Below are positions 19,614 to 28,531 of a stretch of DNA of 62,328 bases, piece by piece. Source of the stretch: Oceanospirillum sanctuarii (GTDB lineage: Bacteria > Pseudomonadota > Gammaproteobacteria > Pseudomonadales > Halomonadaceae); NCBI RefSeq assembly GCF_002150805.1, contig NZ_MTBA01000005.1:1-62328 (forward strand). Direction: 5' to 3'. The notes beneath the pieces were generated by a model, which saw nothing but the letters and a program-made list of their open reading frames with translations, was not told the DNA's origin and did not search any database. The position numbers and the translations under genes were made by a program. Each line of letters starts with the position of its first letter. The first letter of the stretch is position 1.

Positions 19614-20897
19614 ATGGGCCAAAATGATTCCGGTAATGATGGCGGCAAGCTGTTGTACTGCTCATTCTGCGGAAAAAATCAGAATGAAGTACGCAAGCTG
19701 ATTGCCGGCCCTTCTGTTTATATCTGCGACGAATGTGTTGATCTGTGTAATGACATCATTCGCGAAGAGATTGCTGAAGATAAACCAGAGACTGAATCTG
19801 AGCGTTTACCTGTTCCTAAAGAGATTCGCTCAACTCTGGATGAGTATGTTATTGGTCAGCCTAAAGCTAAGATGACTCTGGCTGTGGCGGTTTATAACCA
19901 CTACAAGCGTCTGCGTCATGGTGGTCGTTCTAAAAACGATGTTGAACTGGGCAAGAGTAATATTCTTCTGATTGGCCCGACCGGTAGTGGTAAAACTCTG
20001 CTGGCTGAGACTCTGGCTCGTCTGCTGAATGTTCCGTTTACTATTGCTGATGCGACGACGCTGACTGAGGCGGGCTATGTGGGTGAAGATGTTGAAAACA
20101 TCATCCAGAAACTGCTGCAGAAGTGTGATTACGATGTAGAGAAAGCTCAGCGCGGTATCGTTTACATTGACGAGATCGACAAGATCTCCCGTAAATCAGA
20201 TAACCCATCAATCACCCGTGATGTATCCGGTGAGGGTGTTCAGCAGGCGCTGCTGAAGCTGATTGAAGGAACAGTGGCATCTGTACCTCCGCAGGGTGGT
20301 CGTAAGCATCCTCAGCAGGAATTCCTGCAGGTTGATACTTCAAATATTCTGTTTATTTGTGGTGGTGCATTTGCCGGTCTTGAGAAAGTGATTCAGGATC
20401 GCTCATCCAAAGGCGGTATCGGCTTCTCTGCTGAAGTTCAAAGCAAAGAGCTGGATAAGTCTGTTGGTGCCATGCTGCAGGATGTTGAACCGGAAGATCT
20501 GGTTCGCTTTGGCCTGATTCCTGAATTTGTTGGTCGTTTGCCGGTTGTGGCGACTCTTCAGGAGCTGGATGAAGATGCTCTGGTTAAGATTCTTCGTGAG
20601 CCTAAGAACGCACTGACCAAGCAGTATGCTAAGCTGTTTGAGATGGAAGACGTTGAACTGGAATTCCGTGACGAGGCGCTTGTTGCTGTTGCACAGAAAG
20701 CGATGGAGCGTAAAACCGGTGCTCGTGGTCTTCGTTCGATTCTTGAGTCTGTTCTGCTGCCGACAATGTACGATATCCCTTCCTCGGAGGGGGTGAGTAA
20801 AGTTGTCGTCGATGACAATGTCATCCGGGGCGAGTCTGAACCCCTGCTGATATACAGCAATGACAATGCAGATCTGGCCTCCGGTGATAAGGGCTGA
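19614..20897 (+). CDS. clpX: ATP-dependent Clp protease ATPase subunit ClpX
   Basis: 427-residue AAA+ unfoldase (E. coli ClpX is 424) that feeds substrates to ClpP. An N-terminal Cys4 zinc finger (YCSFCGKNQ ... CDECVDLC) is followed by Walker A GPTGSGKT, Walker [10 protein letters not shown], the IGF-type ClpP-docking loop region ([10 protein letters not shown]), and the RGLRSILE sensor-2 helix. The GAGG ribosome site lies 6-9 bp before the ATG. A strong terminator ends the clpP-clpX unit. Confidence 0.98.
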   Translation: MGQNDSGNDGGKLLYCSFCGKNQNEVRKLIAGPSVYICDECVDLCNDIIREEIAEDKPETESERLPVPKEIRSTLDEYVIGQPKAKMTLAVAVYNHYKRLRHGGRSKNDVELGKSNILLIGPTGSGKTLLAETLARLLNVPFTIADATTLTEAGYVGEDVENIIQKLLQKCDYDVEKAQRGIVYIDEIDKISRKSDNPSITRDVSGEGVQQALLKLIEGTVASVPPQGGRKHPQQEFLQVDTSNILFICGGAFAGLEKVIQDRSSKGGIGFSAEVQSKELDKSVGAMLQDVEPEDLVRFGLIPEFVGRLPVVATLQELDEDALVKILREPKNALTKQYAKLFEMEDVELEFRDEALVAVAQKAMERKTGARGLRSILESVLLPTMYDIPSSEGVSKVVVDDNVIRGESEPLLIYSNDNADLASGDKG

Positions 20898-20909
20898 TTT
20901 CTGCATAGA

Positions 20910-20938
20910 AGAGGGGCCCTGTGGGGCCCTTTTTTTTT
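20910..20938 (+). terminator. Terminator of clpX
   Basis: GGGGCCC-TGT-GGGGCCC hairpin followed by a run of ten T-rich bases, 13 bp after the clpX stop codon. Confidence 0.92.
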
Positions 20939-21024
20939 GAGTTAAATTGCAGATGGCTATTCTGAGTTAAGTATTGGCTTTATCACCGTGATCTGATGAT
21001 TATTTTTTTACGTCAGATCAAGGG

Positions 21025-21052
21025 GTTGTATTATTTTTTAATGTCCCCATCT
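21025..21052 (+). promoter_or_regulatory. Predicted sigma32 (heat-shock) promoter of lon
   Basis: CCCCATCT at 21045-21052 matches the RpoH -10 consensus CCCCATNT exactly. GTTGTATT at 21025-21032 is a partial match to the -35 box CTTGAAA, 12 bp upstream. It lies 65 bp before the lon ATG. lon is a classical RpoH target in E. coli, which supports the reading; the weak -35 lowers certainty. Confidence 0.55.
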
Positions 21053-21116
21053 GCAAATTATAAGTTTTCAACGTATTGGATTGGCCGGTACGTTCCGGTT
21101 TAGAGGTGGTTCTGCT

Positions 21117-23540
21117 ATGGAGCAGAAACAAGCAAACGAAATTCTAGAAACGCAGACCCTGCCGCTTTTACCTTTGCGGGATGTGGTTGTTTTCCCACAG
21201 ATGGTGCTGCCTTTATTTGTGGGTCGTGAGCGCTCTATTCTTGCACTTGAAGCTGCGATGGCTGATGGCAAGAAGGTATTTTTGGCTGCTCAGAAAGAAG
21301 CGGGCGTCGATGAGCCCTCTGCAGAAGATCTGTACAACGTGGGTACTGTTGCGTCTGTTCTGCAGCTTTTAAAACTGCCTGATGGCACTGTGAAGGTTCT
21401 GATTGAAGGTGACTCTAGAGCGGAGTTGGATGAAATCACCGATAACGGTGATTTCCTTGAGGCAAAAGTTACCTTGAGTTCACAGGAAGAGCTGAGTGAC
21501 CGCGAGTCTGAGAGCCTGTGTCATGTGCTGATGAACCAATTTGAGCAGTACACTAAGCTCAGTAAGAAGGTTCCGGCAGAAGTTCTGACCTCTCTGAAAA
21601 ACATCACAGACCCAAGTCGTCTGGTTGATACCATGTCAGCGCATCTGTCTCTGAACGTGGCTGAAAAGCAGAAGCTGTTGGAATCCGCTAATGTGCGTGA
21701 TCGCATCGAGCAGCTGATGACCTTTATCGAAACGGAAATCGACCTGCTTGAGGTTGAAAAACGGGTTCGTGGTCGTGTTAAGCAGCAGATGGAAAAGAAT
21801 CAGCGCGAGTATTATCTGAATGAGCAGATGAAAGCTATTCAGAAAGAGATGGGTGAGCTGGATAATGGTGCCTCTGAAGCTGATGAGCTGGCAGAGCGTA
21901 TCGAAAAGGCTGGTATGCCTAAAGATGCGAAGGACAAAGCGGAAGCTGAACTGAAAAAGCTGAAGATGATGTCCACCATGTCGGCCGAAGCAACTGTGGT
22001 TCGCAGCTATATCGACTGGATGGTGAGCCTGCCATGGAAGAAGCGTTCCAAGGTTTCTCACGATATGGAAAAGGCTGAGGAAGTTCTGGAAGCAGATCAT
22101 TACGGTCTGGAAGAAGTTAAAGAACGAATCCTTGATTACCTGGCCGTGCAAAAGCGCGTTAAAAAGCTGAAAGGCCCTGTTCTGTGTCTGGTTGGCCCTC
22201 CGGGAGTGGGTAAAACCTCTCTGGGTCAGTCTATCGCTAAAGCAACCAACCGTAAGTATGTTCGTATGGCGCTGGGCGGTGTTCGTGATGAATCTGAGAT
22301 TCGTGGCCACCGTCGTACGTATATCGGCTCAATGCCGGGCAAGCTGCTGCAGAAAATGTCCAAAGTCGGTGTGAAAAACCCACTTTTCCTGTTGGATGAG
22401 ATCGATAAGATGGGTATGGACCATCGCGGTGATCCGGCATCTGCATTGCTTGAAGTGTTGGACCCGGAGCAGAACAGCAAGTTTAACGATCACTACCTGG
22501 AAGTGGATTACGATCTGTCCGATGTGATGTTTGTTTGTACTTCGAACTCGATGAATATTCCAGGCCCTTTGCTGGATCGTATGGAAGTAATTCGTCTGCC
22601 GGGTTACACCGAAGACGAGAAGCTGGCCATTGCTGAACGTTATCTGGTTAAGAAGCAGTTCGAACAGAATGGTTTGTCTGACAAAGAGCTGGCTTTTGAT
22701 AAAGAAGCCCTGCTTGAACTGATCCGTTATTACACCCGTGAAGCCGGTGTTCGTGGTCTTGAGCGTGAAATCGCCAAAGTTTGTCGTAAGGCAGTGCGTG
22801 AAATTATCAAGCGAGGTTCCGAAGGCTTTAATGATCCAATCCAGTTAACTCAGGAAAAGATCGAAGAGTACTGTGGCGTGCGCAAGTTCAGCTACGGTCT
22901 TGCTGATGAAGATAATCAGGTTGGTCGAGTAACCGGTCTGGCCTGGACTCAGGTTGGTGGCGAGTTACTGAATCTTGAAGCGGCTGCGGTTCCGGGCAAA
23001 GGTCGTACTATTCAGACCGGCTCTCTTGGCGATGTGATGAAAGAGTCTATTCAGGCTGCGATGACTGTTGTTCGTGGTCGGGCTCAGGGCTGGGGTATCG
23101 ATCCTGAGTTCTATGAGAAGAAAGATGTTCATATCCATGTGCCGGAAGGTGCGACGCCGAAAGATGGCCCTAGTGCTGGTATCGGTATGGCTACTGCACT
23201 GATTTCTGTATTGTCAGGTATTCCGGTCAAGAGTACGGTTGCCATGACTGGAGAGATCACCCTGCGTGGAGAAGTATTACCGATTGGTGGTCTGAAAGAA
23301 AAATTGCTGGCTGCCCGCCGTGGTGGTATAAAAACGGTAGTTATTCCTGAGGAGAACCGCAAGGATCTGAAAGAGGTTCCTGACTCCATCAAGGGCGAGC
23401 TGGATATTCGTCCGGTCAAGTGGATTGATGAAGTTTTAGAGATCGCTCTGGCAGAAGCTCCGGTCCCTTTTGTAGCGCCTTTAGCCAAGGATGATGCCGC
23501 TCAAGGAAAAGATAAAGGATCACAGGCAAGTACTCATTAG
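21117..23540 (+). CDS. lon: ATP-dependent protease Lon
   Basis: 807-residue LonA protease that degrades misfolded and regulatory proteins in the cytoplasm. The N-terminal LON substrate domain begins at LPLLPLRDVVVFP. The AAA+ domain carries Walker A GPPGVGKTS and Walker B PLFLLDEIDKM. The protease domain has the catalytic Ser in PKDGPSAGIGMA and the catalytic Lys in GGLKEKLLAA. I chose the ATG at 21117, with GAGGTGG about 9 nt upstream; a longer reading adds 12 unlikely residues. A predicted heat-shock promoter precedes it. Confidence 0.98.
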   Translation: MEQKQANEILETQTLPLLPLRDVVVFPQMVLPLFVGRERSILALEAAMADGKKVFLAAQKEAGVDEPSAEDLYNVGTVASVLQLLKLPDGTVKVLIEGDSRAELDEITDNGDFLEAKVTLSSQEELSDRESESLCHVLMNQFEQYTKLSKKVPAEVLTSLKNITDPSRLVDTMSAHLSLNVAEKQKLLESANVRDRIEQLMTFIETEIDLLEVEKRVRGRVKQQMEKNQREYYLNEQMKAIQKEMGELDNGASEADELAERIEKAGMPKDAKDKAEAELKKLKMMSTMSAEATVVRSYIDWMVSLPWKKRSKVSHDMEKAEEVLEADHYGLEEVKERILDYLAVQKRVKKLKGPVLCLVGPPGVGKTSLGQSIAKATNRKYVRMALGGVRDESEIRGHRRTYIGSMPGKLLQKMSKVGVKNPLFLLDEIDKMGMDHRGDPASALLEVLDPEQNSKFNDHYLEVDYDLSDVMFVCTSNSMNIPGPLLDRMEVIRLPGYTEDEKLAIAERYLVKKQFEQNGLSDKELAFDKEALLELIRYYTREAGVRGLEREIAKVCRKAVREIIKRGSEGFNDPIQLTQEKIEEYCGVRKFSYGLADEDNQVGRVTGLAWTQVGGELLNLEAAAVPGKGRTIQTGSLGDVMKESIQAAMTVVRGRAQGWGIDPEFYEKKDVHIHVPEGATPKDGPSAGIGMATALISVLSGIPVKSTVAMTGEITLRGEVLPIGGLKEKLLAARRGGIKTVVIPEENRKDLKEVPDSIKGELDIRPVKWIDEVLEIALAEAPVPFVAPLAKDDAAQGKDKGSQASTH

Positions 23541-23545
23541 ATTAC

Positions 23546-23574
23546 TTGACGCTTAGAGGGTCTATTGGTATAAA
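23546..23574 (+). promoter_or_regulatory. Predicted sigma70 promoter of hupB
   Basis: TTGACG (23546-23551), a 17-bp spacer and TATAAA (23569-23574) form a near-consensus promoter starting 6 bp after the lon stop. It gives hupB a leader of about 80 nt. Confidence 0.8.
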
Positions 23575-23659
23575 TTGCGCCTGTTTTTTTCTGCGTAAGC
23601 CACCAATAATCTACGCATTTGTTTTTGGCCGATTTGGCCGTATTGTTAAGGGGTGAAGA

Positions 23660-23932
23660 GTGAACAAGTCTGAACTGATTGATGCGATTGCAGCGTCTGC
23701 TGATATTCCTAAAGCTGCTGCTGGTCGTGCACTGGACGCAATGATCGAAACTGTATCTGAGTCTCTGCAAAAAGGTGATTCAGTAGTATTGGTTGGCTTT
23801 GGTACTTTCTCTGTGAAAGAGCGTGCTGCGCGCACTGGTCGTAACCCTCAAACGGGTGCTCCGATCGAAATCAAAGCTGCTAAAGTACCTAGCTTCAAGC
23901 CAGGTAAAGCTCTGAAAGACGCTGTAAACTAA
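23660..23932 (+). CDS. hupB: DNA-binding protein HU-beta
   Basis: 90-residue histone-like nucleoid protein that binds and bends DNA as a dimer. The family signature runs [21 protein letters not shown], with the DNA-contacting beta arms around RNPQTGAPI. The start is GTG at 23660, with a purine-rich AAGGGGTGAAGA region upstream. It lies between lon and ppiD, the usual gammaproteobacterial position, and has its own promoter. Confidence 0.98.
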   Translation: MNKSELIDAIAASADIPKAAAGRALDAMIETVSESLQKGDSVVLVGFGTFSVKERAARTGRNPQTGAPIEIKAAKVPSFKPGKALKDAVN

Positions 23933-23957
23933 GATTCTTTCTTAGCGTAAAGGGTTT

Positions 23958-24034
23958 GGACCGGTAGTTCAGTTGGTTAGAATACCGGCCTGTCACGCCG
24001 GGGGTCGCGGGTTCGAGTCCCGTCCGGTCCGCCA
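23958..24034 (+). tRNA. tRNA-Asp (GTC)
   Basis: 77-nt cloverleaf with acceptor stem GGACCGG/CCGGTCC, anticodon loop CTGTCAC giving GTC, T arm CGGGTTCGAGTCCCG, and an encoded CCA. It is 25 bp downstream of hupB and immediately followed by a terminator, so it is probably cotranscribed with hupB. Confidence 0.97.
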
Positions 24035-24040
24035 AATAAA

Positions 24041-24067
24041 AAAGCACATCTTCGGATGTGCTTTTTT
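24041..24067 (+). terminator. Terminator after tRNA-Asp
   Basis: AAGCACATC-TTCG-GATGTGCTT hairpin with a UUCG-type tetraloop and seven T, 7 bp after the tRNA CCA end. Confidence 0.95.
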
Positions 24068-24173
24068 TATGCCTGAAATAAGGGAGGCAGTTCATTGGCA
24101 CCCTTATTCCGTAGCCTGGCTGGCTCTGTTGTAATTCCTGTCTGAATTTGTACCGCTAATTGTTGTCACAGCA

Positions 24174-24202
24174 TTTTGTATTACTGCTCAGACAGTTATA
24201 AT
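24174..24202 (+). promoter_or_regulatory. Possible promoter of ppiD
   Basis: A perfect TATAAT at 24197-24202 lies 53 bp before the ppiD ATG. The -35 at 17-bp spacing is the weak TTTTGT; TTGTAT is present at shorter spacing. Confidence 0.45.
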
Positions 24203-24254
24203 CATTGGAATTTTTCTAACAATTCATAATTCAGAACCCAAAAGAGACACTTAA

Positions 24255-26114
24255 ATGCTTCAGAACATCAGGGACAAGTCATCCGGCTGGGTGGTTAAAT
24301 TCATCGTAGGTTTTATTATTCTGACCTTTGCGATGTTTGGTCTGGACGCCATTGTTGGGGCGTTCACCGGTGGTGGCGATGAGGTTGCCACAGTCAACGA
24401 TAAGAAAATCAGCCGTTATGAGCTGGAGATTTCCACTCAACGTCAGGTGCGTCAGGCTCTGTCTCAAATGGGGCCGGATGCTGATCCGTCTGCTCTTAAC
24501 GAAAACCTGATTCGTCAGCGCGCCCTGCAGACTCTGATCAACCGCGAAGCGGCACTTCAGGCAGCACAGGATGGCGGTTTGACAGTCAGCGAACTTCAGA
24601 TCGACCGTCTGATTCTGTCTACTCCTGAATTCCGTGGTCCTGATGGCCAGTTCAGTGCGGATCAGTTCCAGATGATGCTGCGTAACGTTGGTATGGCTCC
24701 ACGTCAGTTCCGTGAAGAGCTGCGTAAAGATGTGCTGATCAATCAGCTGCAGGGTGGTGTTAGCCTGAGCGAGTTTATGCCGGAGAAATATATCCGTCAG
24801 GTGATTGCTCTGGATAGCCAGACCCGTGACCTGCGTTTTGTTGCTCTGAAAGCTGATCAGCAAAAAGGTATCACTGTTTCTGACGCCGAGATCGATACTT
24901 ACTATCAGAATAACCAGCAGGCGTTTGCGCTGCCTGAGCGCGTTAAGCTGAACTACATCCAGATTAGTCAGGATGATTACGTTGCTGAAGCGGTGGTTTC
25001 TGAAGAAGCACTGCAAAGTGCCTACGCGAGTTACCAGCAGCGTAGCGCCAGTCAGGCGAGCTATTATGCTTCTCACATCCTGCTGGATACTGAAAGCCGT
25101 TCGGAAGAGGAAGCGGTAGCCGAGCTGGAAAAAGTGAAAGCTCGTGTTGAGCAGGGTGAATCCTTTGCTGAACTGGCTAAAGAAGTTTCTGAAGATGTTG
25201 GTTCCTCTGCTGATGGCGGTAAGCTTGGTCTGGTTGAGCCTGATAGCTTCGATGCAGACTTTGAAAACGCTCTGTTTGCACTGGAAGAAGGTCAGGTTTC
25301 TGCACCGGTAGTGACTGAATTTGGTGTTCACCTGGTTTATCTGGATAAGAAGGAGACTGTTGCTCTGGCATCCTTTGAAGAGATGAAGCCGACTCTGGAA
25401 GCGGATCTGAAAGCTAAAAAAGCAGCTGAGAAATACCTGCTGCTGACAGAAGAGCTGGCAAACGCTAGTTTTGCCTCTAAAGACCTTCAGGAGCCAGCTA
25501 AAGAGCTGAAGCTGGCAGTCGAAAGTACTGACTTCTTCTCCGCACAGGGTGGTGAGGGTATTACTTCTCATCCTGCAGTTGTACGCGCGGCGTTCTCTGA
25601 TCTGGTTAAGCAGGAAGGTGCAAACAGCGATCTGATTGAACTGGATGACCATAATGCTGTTGTTATTCGCGCTGTTGATGTCAAAGAGCCTTCAGTACGT
25701 CCGCTGGATGAGGTTGCGGATCAGATCCGACAGACGCTGACGATTGAGAAGCAGGTTGCAGCGGTTGAGGTTGTTGCTAGCGAGCTGATTGCTCAGTCTG
25801 CAAACTCTGATCTTGAAGCAGCAGCAAAGGCTTCCAAGCTTGCTGTTGAATCAGCGAAAGCGGTTTCCCGTGTATCTCAGGATGTGCCTCGTGTAGTTGT
25901 TCAGCAAGCCTTTGCACAACCTAAGGGTTCGGTGGAAAAGGTTGTAGCGGGCGATACTGTATATCTGGTTGAGGTGACCGGTGTGGAGCAGCCAGAGATG
26001 TCTGAAGAGATTGTTACTTTCTATGAGCAGGCAATCCAGCTGTCTCAGGCGCGTAACACCACTCAGCAGCTGCGCACCGCAATTACTGATCAGGCTGACG
26101 TAACCCGTCTGTAA
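24255..26114 (+). CDS. ppiD: Periplasmic folding chaperone PpiD (SurA N-domain and PpiC domain)
   Basis: 619-residue inner-membrane-anchored chaperone (E. coli PpiD is 623) that meets proteins leaving the Sec translocon. The N-terminus MLQNIRDKSSGWVVK precedes one TM helix (about residues 14-36). A SurA-N-like region follows (about 45-160), then a parvulin/PpiC domain (about 265-365: SHILLD ... FAELAKEVSED ... GGKLGLVEPDSF ... VTEFGVHLVYLD) and a C-terminal helical region. Length and layout match the family, with no truncation. It closes the quality-control block and ends at a strong terminator. Confidence 0.96.
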   Translation: MLQNIRDKSSGWVVKFIVGFIILTFAMFGLDAIVGAFTGGGDEVATVNDKKISRYELEISTQRQVRQALSQMGPDADPSALNENLIRQRALQTLINREAALQAAQDGGLTVSELQIDRLILSTPEFRGPDGQFSADQFQMMLRNVGMAPRQFREELRKDVLINQLQGGVSLSEFMPEKYIRQVIALDSQTRDLRFVALKADQQKGITVSDAEIDTYYQNNQQAFALPERVKLNYIQISQDDYVAEAVVSEEALQSAYASYQQRSASQASYYASHILLDTESRSEEEAVAELEKVKARVEQGESFAELAKEVSEDVGSSADGGKLGLVEPDSFDADFENALFALEEGQVSAPVVTEFGVHLVYLDKKETVALASFEEMKPTLEADLKAKKAAEKYLLLTEELANASFASKDLQEPAKELKLAVESTDFFSAQGGEGITSHPAVVRAAFSDLVKQEGANSDLIELDDHNAVVIRAVDVKEPSVRPLDEVADQIRQTLTIEKQVAAVEVVASELIAQSANSDLEAAAKASKLAVESAKAVSRVSQDVPRVVVQQAFAQPKGSVEKVVAGDTVYLVEVTGVEQPEMSEEIVTFYEQAIQLSQARNTTQQLRTAITDQADVTRL

Positions 26115-26138
26115 ATGCTTGGTGAGAATTGAACGAAA

Positions 26139-26166
26139 AAGGAAGCTCAATGAGCTTCCTTTTTTA
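26139..26166. terminator. Terminator between ppiD and the PAP2 gene
   Basis: A 9-bp stem GGAAGCTCA/TGAGCTTCC flanked by AAAAA and TTTTTT, between convergent ppiD and the minus-strand PAP2 gene; usable in both directions. Confidence 0.9.
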
Positions 26167-26180
26167 TTGTCTGTTGATTG

Positions 26181-27050
26181 TTAAATTAAAGGCTTCTTCC
26201 TTTCTTTCAGCGCCTTTATACAGCCTAGGAAACTTACCGTTAATGCGAGGTAAATAGCGATGAGGGAAGGTAGATTTTCGCCAGAATAAGGCAAAGGCTT
26301 AACGATAAAGTATGCTGATATAAAGCAGATCAGGCACAAGCTCAGAATCCTGTAGCCAATCTCTTTCGCCTCAGCTTCATGGCTATTTCTATAGCTGCTT
26401 AGGCGTGTTATCAGAAAAGGGCGTGTTATCAACAAAGCTCCGAAATACCCCATACCAAGGCCTATTAAAGCCCCCCAGATGAGGTCTAAGGGCCAGTGAA
26501 CGCCAATGGCCACCCTTGAAAGCCCTATCAAAATGGCGAGCAATGAAATCCCCAGCCTTAAGGTTTTTGTACGTAGGAAGATCCAGGCTGTTCCGGCAAT
26601 AAAAAAGCCCGTTGCCGTATGTCCGGAGGGTCTTGCCGGTGATGTGATATTCGTTTCGATAAAGTGGAAAGACGCTTTATCAAGAATCAGGTGAGGGCGA
26701 AGCACATCCAAAGAATGTTTAAGCCCATAAATTATCAGAGTGCATAGTAAACCTGAGATCAGAAGATGCACTGCAAGCTTAGGTCGCTTGGGCAGTAACA
26801 GGCAAAGCAGGGCTGCACCGGCCAGAGTGCTGCCGAGGTTGGTAATATTGATCCAAAAAAAGTCTGGCAGTTGGCTTAAAAAAGCATTCAGAGTGAAGAA
26901 CATGCTTTGATTACGCTCTTCTGCGACAAAGAGCCCGGCAAAAGCCAGCGTTAGCAGAAGCATCAGGATGCTTCTGCTAACGCGAAACGATTGCTCAGAG
27001 TCGCAATCAGGTGACGTTTTCTGTTTCCTGCAAACTATTTTCTTGATCAA
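26181..27050 (-). CDS. PAP2-family membrane phosphatase
   Basis: Integral membrane type 2 phosphatidic acid phosphatase-like protein. The three catalytic motifs are visible: KHSLDVLRPHL (KxxxxxxRP), RPSGHTATG (PSGH) and SRVAIGVHWPLD (SRxxxxxHxxxD). Five or six hydrophobic helices are spread through the chain. The reading from TTG at 27050 gives 289 residues and a complete first TM, but overlaps the yejF end by 44 bp; the only other start is ATG at 26963, which would shorten TM1 to about 14 residues. A 17-bp perfect hairpin lies over this second start. The substrate (undecaprenyl-PP, PgpB-type or lipid A) cannot be decided. Confidence 0.8.
   Translation of the reverse strand: MIKKIVCRKQKTSPDCDSEQSFRVSRSILMLLLTLAFAGLFVAEERNQSMFFTLNAFLSQLPDFFWINITNLGSTLAGAALLCLLLPKRPKLAVHLLISGLLCTLIIYGLKHSLDVLRPHLILDKASFHFIETNITSPARPSGHTATGFFIAGTAWIFLRTKTLRLGISLLAILIGLSRVAIGVHWPLDLIWGALIGLGMGYFGALLITRPFLITRLSSYRNSHEAEAKEIGYRILSLCLICFISAYFIVKPLPYSGENLPSLIAIYLALTVSFLGCIKALKERKKPLI
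26948..26983. repeat. 17-bp perfect inverted repeat in the 5' part of the PAP2 gene
   Basis: GCGTTAGCAGAAGCATC (26948-26964) and its exact complement (26967-26983) are separated by only two bases. The stem lies 24 bp past the yejF stop codon and covers an in-frame ATG of the PAP2 gene. It has no T run after it, so it is not a classical terminator. Confidence 0.9.
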
Positions 27051-28530
27051 GTCGAATTACCTTGTGGCACATGGACAGAGCGACTGTTGGATCATGGGTG
27101 ATCAGGATATAGCTGATCTGGCGTTTGATCTGAAGGGATTTCAGCAGTTCCACCACCTGTTTCTGAACGCTTTTATCCAGTGCCGAGGTAGGCTCGTCCA
27201 GCACGATCAGAGATGGCTTCAGAATCAGTGCGCGGGCAATAGCGATACGTTGCCGTTGACCGCCTGAAAACTCATGGGGATAGCGATAACGGGTGTCAGG
27301 ATCGAGCCCTACCTCCAGCATGGCTTGAGCTACTGCTTGTTCAATCTCATCATCAGAGGCCGGATAATGGACTCTCAGCCCCTCGGCGATAATGTCGCCC
27401 ACAGTCATTCTCGGGCTCAGACTGCCAAAGGGATCCTGCAGTACCACCTGAATCTCTTTGCGCATCTGACGCATCTCTTCAGTGGAAAGCTGGTTAAGAT
27501 CTTTGCCATCAAAATGGATCTGACCATCACTATTGATTAGCTGCAAAATCGCCATGCCCAGCGAGGTTTTTCCGGAGCCGCTGGCACCCAGAAAGCCAAT
27601 ACATTCCCCTTGTCGCAGATTAAATTTCGCCCCTGTGACAGCCTTGATGTGACCGGTTACTCGCTTCAGAAGTCCGGTTCGGATTGGATACCAGACGTTT
27701 AGCCCTTTAACCTTCAATAGCTCTGGTGCATCCGGCTGTATCGGAACCGGCTCACCATCGGGATCTGCCGCCAGCAACATGCGGGTATAGTCCTGTTTCG
27801 GTTGGGAAAAGATCGCTTCCGTTGAATCCGATTCAACAACCTGTCCCTGTTGCATAACACAAACCCGGTCAGCGTAATCCCGGACAATATTGAGGTCATG
27901 GGTGATCAGCAGTACCGCCATCTGGTATTTCTGCTGCAGATCTTTGATCAGATCGAGGATCTGAGTCTGAATCTGCTGATCCAGTGCGGTGGTTGGTTCA
28001 TCGGCAATCAGCAGCTCAGGTTCATTGGCGATCGCCATGGCGATCATCACCCGCTGCCGTTGCCCGCCCGAGAGTTGGTGGGGCAGGGTATCAAAACGCT
28101 GTTCAGCGTTGTCGATACCCACTTCCTGCAGGCGTTTAACCACTTCGGCAAACACCTCTTTTTTGCCCATGGGGCGGTACAGCTGAATGATTTCGGCAAT
28201 CTGTTTACCGATACTGTGCAGCGGGTTTAACGATGACATGGGTTCCTGAAAAATCACCGAGATACGCTCACCGCGCAGGCGCATCAGCTCTTTTTCACTT
28301 AACTGATGCAGCTGCAGGCCATCAAACTGAATCTCGCCGGACAGGAGGCTGGCATTAGCGGGTAGCAGGCGGGGGATGCTCAGCGCTGACAGAGATTTTC
28401 CGGAGCCACTTTCGCCCACAATACCTAACGTTTCGCCTCGGGCGACACTGAAGGAGACCTGTTTGACCACAGGATCCGCATTGCCAAAGGCCAATGTCAG
28501 CTCTTTGACCTCTAAGAGGGATGGATTCAT
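27007..28530 (-). CDS. yejF: Peptide ABC transporter ATPase, two ATP-binding domains (YejF-like)
   Basis: 507-residue fused ATPase that powers oligopeptide import with YejABE. Two nucleotide-binding domains are visible: the first with GESGSGKS and [14 protein letters not shown] (about residues 40-175), the second with GASGSGKTS and [14 protein letters not shown] (about 310-450). Each has a Walker B ([16 protein letters not shown]). I chose the ATG at 28530 because GGAGG lies 8-12 nt upstream and yejE ends one base before it; an upstream start adds 12 residues inside yejE. It is the last gene of the yejABEF-type operon. Confidence 0.95.
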   Translation of the reverse strand: MNPSLLEVKELTLAFGNADPVVKQVSFSVARGETLGIVGESGSGKSLSALSIPRLLPANASLLSGEIQFDGLQLHQLSEKELMRLRGERISVIFQEPMSSLNPLHSIGKQIAEIIQLYRPMGKKEVFAEVVKRLQEVGIDNAEQRFDTLPHQLSGGQRQRVMIAMAIANEPELLIADEPTTALDQQIQTQILDLIKDLQQKYQMAVLLITHDLNIVRDYADRVCVMQQGQVVESDSTEAIFSQPKQDYTRMLLAADPDGEPVPIQPDAPELLKVKGLNVWYPIRTGLLKRVTGHIKAVTGAKFNLRQGECIGFLGASGSGKTSLGMAILQLINSDGQIHFDGKDLNQLSTEEMRQMRKEIQVVLQDPFGSLSPRMTVGDIIAEGLRVHYPASDDEIEQAVAQAMLEVGLDPDTRYRYPHEFSGGQRQRIAIARALILKPSLIVLDEPTSALDKSVQKQVVELLKSLQIKRQISYILITHDPTVALSMCHKVIRLDQENSLQETENVT

Positions 28531-28531
28531 C

